NCBI RefSeq assembly: GCF_027595985.1
Contig: NC_073303.1
Coordinates: 188,521,095-188,585,094 of the forward strand
DNA: 64,000 nucleotides
Direction of reading: 5' to 3'
Origin: Sorex araneus
Lineage: Eukaryota > Chordata > Mammalia > Eulipotyphla > Soricidae
Below are positions 57,630 through 64,000 of the stretch, in pieces. Position 1 is the first letter of the stretch. Every line of letters begins with the position of its first letter. A program made the translations under genes and the position numbers. The notes under the pieces are model-generated. The model did no database searches. It saw only the letters and a list, made by a program, of their open reading frames with translations, and was not told the DNA's origin.

Positions 57630-57896
57630 TTTATTTATTTTTTTGAAGTAACAGATTTTATTCAGAGGTTTCTGAGGGAAGGAGGAAGGGATAAGTGGGA
57701 GAGAGAATAGTGAGAATAACGCACTCAAGAGAGAACGCGGGCTTCTCCAAGGGTGGAGAGAGTGCTACACACATCCTAGCACTGGACACAAAAGCATGAA
57801 AGTACACATCTCAAGGGAGGAGATGCGGGCGACACATGTGCTCAGCCACATGGGCAGAAGCAGCACAGGGGCTCAGGCAGCATATGTGCCAATTTC
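57630..57896 (-). mobile_element. Retroposed transcript of unknown source
   Basis: A 267-bp insert, GC-richer than its flanks. On the minus strand it ends with AATAAA about 15 bp before an A-rich tail (AAATA units). AAGTACTTTA at 57620-57629 and 57897-57906 flanks it. It looks like an L1-mobilised polyadenylated RNA. It is unlike both SINE classes; an LTR-initiated transcript is possible. No coding recognised. Confidence 0.65.
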
Positions 57897-57906
57897 AAGT
57901 ACTTTA

Positions 57907-58974
57907 GTGTCAAAAAATAAATTTTGTTTTGCTACTACTATTAAGACATTGCATAAAATCATTAATTATATCTATAAGTATTCAAATAAGCATTATTTTA
58001 AAACTGCATCTTAAGTTCAATATTATGATCCTCAATGCAAGTATTTTTCTAAATGTTATTCTAAATTTATCATAAGATCTAATTTTGAAAGAACAGTCAT
58101 TGCTGGGGAATATTAAATTGGTAATTAACATCATTTGAACTTGGCTTGATGTGCAGTCTGCTTATGAGTATAATAAATAATTTAATTTGCATCTAATTGT
58201 TTGATATTTACTTGGTTTTAAATTCCAGTGGCTTAAAATATTTTGGACTTAGAAAGTTTGCGTTTGCAAAGGAGTAAATATTCTCATTTCTGTAAGAGCT
58301 AAACATACTTTAACTACTAAACTACTAAACATATTTTAAAATAACCACTCTGTTACTAAAAAATAATAAAATAATCGTCTTGAGATAAAAGCAAGTTAAC
58401 TTTATAATGAACACGTTGTTGTTAATGGTTGCAAATTTTCTAGCCAGTTTATACATTTTGAAAAGGAATACTATAACATCCAAACCAAACGATTAAGCCC
58501 TTTAAAATAAAATGAAATAATTATCTGTTCTTTTTTACTTTAAAATAATGTTTTCTGTATACCAGATGTCTACTCAATACTCCAAAAATAAAAATAATTT
58601 TTAACTTTTCATTACCCACTCATCAAGCTTTTTAATGCCACTACATTTAACTCCTCTCAGTCTGTTAAAAATTTTTATTGTATACAACATAGTAGTAAAT
58701 TATGGTTGGAATAGTTGCTCATGCTGATGCACCAACACCTTATTTAAAGGTATACATATTATGTTACTTACTATCAGCCTACACACACACACAAACTACA
58801 CACACACACACCACCCTCCACTCTCACCCATACACATACACGCAGAGCAAATAGTGTTGGCAAGTTTCTTGTTTCTTTCTTTATTGGTAAATTATGAATG
58901 CTTAGACTTATCAACAACTAAACTAAAGCCTAACTTATACTACCAGGCAAATTATCACTATTAAAACCCTCTGG
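57907..58974. other. Unique AT-rich DNA with CA runs
   Basis: CA runs at 58781-58812. No gene seen. Confidence 0.55.
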
Positions 58975-59358
58975 TCATTGGTAAGATAAAAAGAAACATA
59001 GGAAGAGAATGATATCCAAAGGCAATAGTAACAAAGCTCAGGAGAACTGGTCCTTGCCACAATGTGACAGAGGGCAGTTAGGTCAAAGAAGGGAACACTA
59101 TTACAATGACAGTGGAAAGTGATAACTCTGGACAAGGAGTGGATGCTGAGGGAGGTAAGATGATATGCATAATATCCTTTCTGTAACAGTATGTACATAA
59201 TATTTCTGTAACATAATATCCTTCTTTCTGGAGTCAAGAAGGAAACTGGTGGAGGGAAGAGGTCACTGGTGAAGAGATTGGGACAGTAGAACACTGTACA
59301 GTTGAAACTCAGCAATGAACATTTTGTATCTTTGTACCTCATGGTGATTCAATTTAAA
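58975..59358 (+). mobile_element. Old L1 3' end
   Basis: 'gataactctggacaaggag', 'gatatgcataatatccttt', 'ggtcactggtgaagagattg' and 'catggtgattcaatttaaa' follow the order of L1 3' ends. Its A-rich end grades into the next microsatellite. Confidence 0.7.
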
Positions 59359-59406
59359 AAAGAAAGAGATAAAGAAGGGAGAGAAAGGTAGGGAGGGGGG
59401 AGGAAA

Positions 59407-59529
59407 GAAGGAAGGAAGGAAGGAAGGAAGGAAGGAAGGAAGGAAGGAAGGAAGGAAGGAAGGAAGGAAGGAAGGAAGGAAGGAAGGAAGGAAGGAAGGA
59501 AGGAAGGAAGGAAGGAAGGAGGGAAGGAA
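59407..59529 (+). repeat. (GGAA)n microsatellite
   Basis: About 30 GGAA units, nearly pure, directly following an L1 A-tail. Such runs can bind ETS-type factors in principle; nothing here shows that they do. Confidence 0.97.
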
Positions 59530-60584
59530 AAATAAAAAAGAGAAAAAGGAATGTGGCAGAACGGATAATGGTGCTACTTAATAGGATAGTATACATAAAA
59601 TGTTAGTCTTGTTTCTTGTCATTATGCAGTCACAAGCATAATTCTATTAGTAAGACCAGATACCTTTTATTTAGAAATCATAGTTCATTTATTTTGGCCA
59701 TCCATTAATACAATATATTTTTTTCTTTCAGAGGAAAGGAAGGCGAGTTTTTTGGGACTTGATTTTTTTTCTTTGAGGTCACTCCAATTAGTGCAGGAGA
59801 GGTAGTCACAGTTCAGAGCTCTTGGACATACATGGTGGTACTAGAAAAAAATTCATGCAAGGTGTTACAAGGGTTCAAATCTGGTCTCCAACATATACAC
59901 TACAGCCAATGAGTGATCTTCCTGACGTACAGTTATTTTTAAAAGTAACTTCACTCTAAGGATGTACTAGCTGGATGGTAATTCATGATACCAAATACTT
60001 CTATTATATTTCTTAAATAAAGTAGGTGAGGACAAACATCTTGACAGTGGATATATATTGTTGTATCTTTTCTTGTCACCCTTTGGTCTGTCATAAAATT
60101 ATCTCAGATGAAGTCAACAGTTTGAATGACCGGCTTATGATTTTTTCTACTTAAAGTAACTTGTGTATTATTAAAATTTTAATTTGGTTGGAAAATAGTA
60201 ATTTAACTAGATTATCTCAGGCTCAATCTGTGAAATACTTCAATGCTGTCATGAAAATTACAATATTTGTGAGCCATTTTTTACTATCACTGTACTTTTA
60301 GAAGAAGTGATAAATGCAAAGCATTCATAGTCAGTAAAAATGCTAAAATGGATAGAAAAGTAAGTCATTATACATCAAGATACTTCAGTTCCAGTATACG
60401 TCAAGAAATGCTAACACAGAGATAAATAAATTCCTGTTTTCTAAAATAAACTCAGTACATTACTTTGGCTTAGTAATGGCTTTTAATTTGGTTTAGTCTT
60501 CAGTATAATGCCCTAAAGAATATGGGGAGTTTTTATCATATTAATTTATGCATTAATAATTTACTTTAACTGTAATTTTAGAAG
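59530..60584. other. Unique AT-rich DNA with an old SINE
   Basis: Apart from the degraded SINE at 59763-59905 nothing is recognised. Confidence 0.55.
59763..59905 (-). mobile_element. Probable old type A SINE
   Basis: 'gaggtcactccaattagtgc', 'acatggtggtactag' and 'ggttcaaatctgg' fit a decayed antisense copy. Confidence 0.45.
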
Positions 60585-60730
60585 GGATTTTGAACCACAT
60601 GTGTTGGGGCTCTGAACTCAGGGATCTCTACTAGCAATGCTAGGGGACCATATGTGTTGCCAGAAGTAAACCACAGTGGACTGCATGAAAGAGAAGGACA
60701 TTGAGCCCTGTACTACCTCTTTGAAACCTG
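60585..60730 (-). mobile_element. Old type A SINE
   Basis: 'gaaccacatgtgttggggct', 'gggaccatatgtgttgccag' and 'tactacctctttgaaacc'. Confidence 0.7.
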
Positions 60731-60857
60731 CTTATTTTAAAGATAGAAAATAAATGATTAAGTCCCCTAATATTAAGAGGTTGTACTACTGAAATTGTGA
60801 GTTCTCCTTCCACAAATATATAGGTCTACTTATTTATTCACATGTTGAAAATTATTT

Positions 60858-61024
60858 GTTTTGTTTTGAGGTCCCACCTGCTGATGATCAGGGGTCACTC
60901 CTGGCTCTGCATTCAGAAATCACTCCTGGCATGCTCGAGAGACCATATGAGATATCAGGAATTGAACCCTGGTTTTCCACCTGCAAGACAATATTTCTAA
61001 CCACTGTACTATATCTTCAGCCCC
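60858..61024 (-). mobile_element. Type A SINE
   Basis: Antisense copy with 'ggtcactcctggctctgcat', 'agaccatatgagatatcagg' and 'cttcagcccc'. Confidence 0.85.
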
Positions 61025-61183
61025 ATGAATCATGATAATTATTTAAACCAACAACTTTTAATAGTATTAGCAGAAAATTTTAAGCAAAGCTTAACGGTGA
61101 GTCTCCATTATTTATAAAACTTTTAACTTCATATTTAAAAATACTTTTTTACTTTGTAGTTATATTTAAAAAGATTAGATTCT

Positions 61184-62188
61184 ACCACAAGCAAAAAAAT
61201 GGGTTTAGACCTTGACCTGACACCATGCACAAAAGTCAGATCAAAATGGATTAAAGACCTCAACATTAGACCACAAACCATAAGGTACATTGAAGACAAT
61301 GTCGGCGAAACCCTCCACGATATTGAAGATAAAGGTATCTTCAAAGGTGGCACGGAACTAAGCAATCTAGTAAAAACAGAGATCAACAAATGGGACTACA
61401 TTAAACTAAAAAGCTTCTGCACCGCAAGAGATACATTGACCAGAATCCAAAGACTATCCACAGAATGGGAAAGGATATTTACACAATACCCATCAGATAA
61501 GGGGTTGATATCAATGGTATATAAAGCACTGGTTGAACTCTACAAGAAGAAAACATCCAACCCCATCAAAAAATGGGGCGAAGAAATGAACAGAAACTTT
61601 ACCAAGGAAGAAATACGAATGGCCAAAAGGCACATGAAAAAGTGCTCTGCATCACTAATCATCAGAGAGATGCAGATCAAAACAACCATGAGATACCACC
61701 TCACACCACAGAGACTAGCACACATCCAAAAGAACAAAAGCAACCGCTGTTGGAGAGGATGTGGGGAGAAAGGGACCCTTCTTCACTGCTGATGGGAATG
61801 CCGACTGGTTCAGCCCTTCTGGAAAACAATTTGGACGATTCTCAAAAAATTAGATATTGAATTCCCATTTGACCCAGCAATACCACTGCTGGGAATATAT
61901 CCCAGAGAGGCAAAAAAGTACAATCGAAACAACATCTGCACATGTATGTTCATCGCAGCACTGTTTACAATAGCCAGAATCTGGAAAAAACCCGAATGCC
62001 CCAGAACGGATGACTGGTTGAGGAAACTTTGGTACATCTATACAATGGAATACTATGCAGCTGTTAGAAAAAAGGAGGTCAAGAATTTTGTAGTTAAGTG
62101 GATGGGCATGAAAAGTTTCATGCTGAGTGAAATGAGTCAGAAAGAGAGAGACAGACATAGAAAGATTGCACTCATCTATGGTATATAG
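61184..62188 (+). pseudogene. L1 ORF2p C-terminal fragment with one nonsense codon
   Basis: Same region as the copy at 25958-27049 and in frame throughout, except TGA at 61790-61792 where the other copy has TGG (tryptophan, inside the C-x3-C-x7-H-x4-C cysteine motif region). It ends ...RKIALIYGI. It starts about 76 codons later than the first copy's sequence because of deeper 5' truncation. Confidence 0.93.
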
Positions 62189-62677
62189 AATAACAGAGTG
62201 GGAGACTATCACCCAAGAACTGTAGAAATAAGTACCAGGAGGTTGACTCCATGGCTTCGAGGCTGGCCTCACGTTCCGGGGAAAGGTCAACTCAGAGAAG
62301 CGATCACCAACTACATTGTAGTCGAAGGCCATGTGGGGGAAGGGAGTTGCGGGCTGAATGAGGGCTAGAGACTGAGCACAGCGGCCACTCAACACCTTTA
62401 TTGCAAACCACAACAGCTAATTAGAGAGAGAGAACAGAAGGGAATGCCTTGCCACAGTGGCAGGGTGGGGTGGGGGGGAGATGGGATTGGGGAGGGTGGG
62501 AGGGACGCTTGGTTTACGGGTGGTGGAGAATGGGCACTGGTGAAGGGATGGGTTCCCGAACTTTGTATGAGGGAAGTATAAGCACAAAAGTGTATAAATC
62601 TGTAACTGTACCCTCACGGTGATTCTCTAATTAAAAATAAATAAAATTAAAAAAAAATTAAAAAGTAGAAGAATGTT

Positions 62678-62853
62678 GTGACTGGAGCAATAGTACAGCA
62701 GGTTGGGAACTTGCCTTGCATGTGATCAACCCTAGTTCAGTCCCAGATAACTCACAGGTTTTTCCAATCACAGGAGTGATTCCTGAGCACAGAGCGAGGA
62801 GTAGTCCCTGAGCTCTGCTGGTGTGTCCTAAAAATAAAAAAAGCTAAAAAAAA
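62678..62853 (+). mobile_element. Type A-like SINE within the L1 insertion
   Basis: Head 'gactggagcaatagtacagc', B-box remnant 'ctagttcagtccc', 'gtgattcctgagcacagagc' and an A-rich end with AATAAA. It is more diverged than the L1, consistent with an older SINE picked up from the L1's source locus. Confidence 0.85.
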
Positions 62854-62936
62854 AAAAAGATTAGATTCTTAGATTTTAATTCTAATCTCTCTAGTTTAGG
62901 GTGACAAATATCTATTGAATATGAAGGTTAGTAGAA

Positions 62937-63097
62937 ATATTTTGGGTTCTGGGGTCACACCTGGCTGTACTCCTGGCTCTGTGCTCAGAAATTCCTCCAG
63001 ATAGACTCAGGGAACATTGTGTGGTATTAGGGATCAAATCCAGGTTTGGTATGTGCAAGGCAAGCACCTTACCTTTTGTGCTAACTCTCCGATCTGG
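62937..63097 (-). mobile_element. Old type A SINE
   Basis: 'ggggtcacacctggctgtac', 'ctcctggctctgtgctcaga' and 'gtatgtgcaaggcaagcacc'. Confidence 0.8.
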
Positions 63098-63247
63098 AAC
63101 TTTTTTTAATGAGAAGAATTATTAGAATCACGCTTCATTGTCCCATATAAAGATGATGTTTTTATTATCTTCTTTGTGAAACATTCACTTCACATAACTT
63201 CTTGATAGCTCATGCTAATTAAAAGAAAAAAATGTTCAGATATGGTA

Positions 63248-63486
63248 GCACTGTAGCACTGTCGTCCTGTTGATCATCGATTTGCTCCAGTGGGCACCAG
63301 TAACGTCTCCATTGTGAGATTCATTGTTACTGTTTTTGGCATATCATGGGAAGCTTGCCAGGCTCTGCCATGCAGATGGGATACTCTCAGTAGCTTGCCA
63401 GTCTCCCCGAGATGGACAGAGGAATCAAACCCAGGTCGGCCATGTGCAAGGCAAATGCCCTATCCCCTGTGCTATCACTCCAGTCC
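63248..63486 (-). mobile_element. Type B SINE, full length with target duplication
   Basis: Antisense copy, with tail 'ggtgcccactggagcaaatc'. About 10 bp is missing in the body near 'ggcatatc'. TCAGATATGGTA (12 bp, perfect) lies at 63236-63247 and 63487-63498. Confidence 0.95.
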
Positions 63487-63498
63487 TCAGATATGGTA

Positions 63499-63854
63499 TA
63501 TTTGTATTAAATTAATATTATATGATTATAACAGTCTTCCAATCTGTTCTTCCCTTATTGCATGTGTTTTTCCTTATATTTATTTTTCACAGACTTTTCG
63601 TAGGACCAGTGCCTATTCTTGAGCATGACATTACAACTGAGGACATAAGAAGACTAACTGAATTTTTCTATTCATATACGTGGTAGGCACTAACCCTATT
63701 TTATCATGTGATTCCAAAGTTTTGTCATCGTAAAGGAAAGCATAACTAAGAAGCAAAAAAAAAACAAAAACAGAAAAAAATGTGAGGGGCAAAAATAGTT
63801 GGACAAAAGACTTTTTTCATTGCTAAGACTTTTTGCCTTATTCTATTGACAAGT
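63499..63854. other. Unique DNA
   Basis: Nothing recognised. Confidence 0.5.
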
Positions 63855-64000
63855 AGCACTGTAGCACTGTTGTCCCATTGTTCATCAATTTGCTCAAGCA
63901 GGCACCAGTATCGTCTCCATTGTGAGACTTGTTGTTACTGTTTTTGGCATATTGAATATGCCATGGGTAGTTTACCAGGCTCTGCCTTGTGGGCGGGATA
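63855..64000 (-). mobile_element. Type B SINE cut by window edge
   Basis: The RTE-like tail and most of the body are visible up to 'tgccttgtgggcgggata'; the tRNA-like head lies beyond the window. Confidence 0.92.

Larger units (their letters stand above)
61184..62853 (+). mobile_element. L1 insertion that includes a downstream SINE
   Basis: The insertion runs from the L1 ORF2 C-terminus (entry at 61184) through its 3'UTR and A-rich end (to about 62660), a 15-bp spacer, a type A-like SINE, and a second A tail. AAAAAGATTAGATTCT (16 bp, perfect) flanks the whole unit at 61168-61183 and 62854-62869, not the L1 or SINE alone. This is the layout of a 3' transduction ending at the SINE's AATAAA (within 'cctaaaaataaaaaaag'). 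Confidence 0.85.

Noticed and set aside
61184-62853. Independent insertion of a SINE into the L1 A tail.
   Set aside because: No separate duplication flanks the SINE, whereas a perfect 16-bp duplication flanks L1 plus SINE. Not fully excluded if the SINE used the A tract itself as target.

Overview
This is mammalian nuclear DNA, AT-rich and gene-poor. It contains no intact host protein-coding gene, rRNA gene or functional tRNA gene. The repeat content points to a shrew (Soricidae), most likely Sorex araneus. Evidence for this is the dense set of tRNA-derived SINEs of the shrew (SOR) kind, two young 5'-truncated L1 copies, and an RTE-clade LINE whose proteins look strongly like nematode RTE. 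The species call rests on recognition of repeat families, not on a search.

Layout. 1-20 kb: unique AT-rich DNA sprinkled with old and young SINEs, an L1-tail insertion with a 34-bp 5' inversion (10.47-10.85 kb) and a poly(A)-only retroinsertion (13.86 kb). 20-23 kb: SINEs, then an insertion that starts with a decayed copy of the first coding exon of a VAV-family gene (best fit VAV3) and runs into an internally deleted RTE, then an RTE 3' end. 24-31 kb: SINEs, an L1 with an open 364-codon ORF2 C-terminus (25.96-27.53 kb) and a class II-like ERV LTR with a tRNA-Lys-like primer site (30.4-31.1 kb). 31-49 kb: mostly unique DNA with old and nested SINEs, a 530-bp polypurine tract (35.6-36.1 kb), a GC-rich L1-tailed composite (41.1-42.0 kb) and a SINE with its 5' half inverted (43.2-43.4 kb). 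49.1-52.4 kb: a nearly full-length RTE whose 5' two-thirds is inverted, flanked by an 8-bp target duplication. 53-60 kb: an old L1 interrupted by younger elements, another RTE derivative with tandem 5'UTR units, an antisense old L1 and a (GGAA)n microsatellite. 61-64 kb: a second young L1 that appears to have carried a downstream SINE with it, then more SINEs.

How the elements relate. Two SINE classes share one tRNA-like head. Type A ends in poly(A), as expected of L1 clients. Type B ends in the last ~75 bp of the RTE followed by a short tandem tail, and its ~115-bp middle is the RTE 5'UTR unit. The window therefore holds what look like steps in one series: full RTE, headless internally deleted RTE, and tRNA head joined to the deleted RTE. 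Both the RTE and one type B SINE show twin-priming inversions, which fits shared RTE machinery. All kinship statements come from reading the sequence by eye; none was computed.
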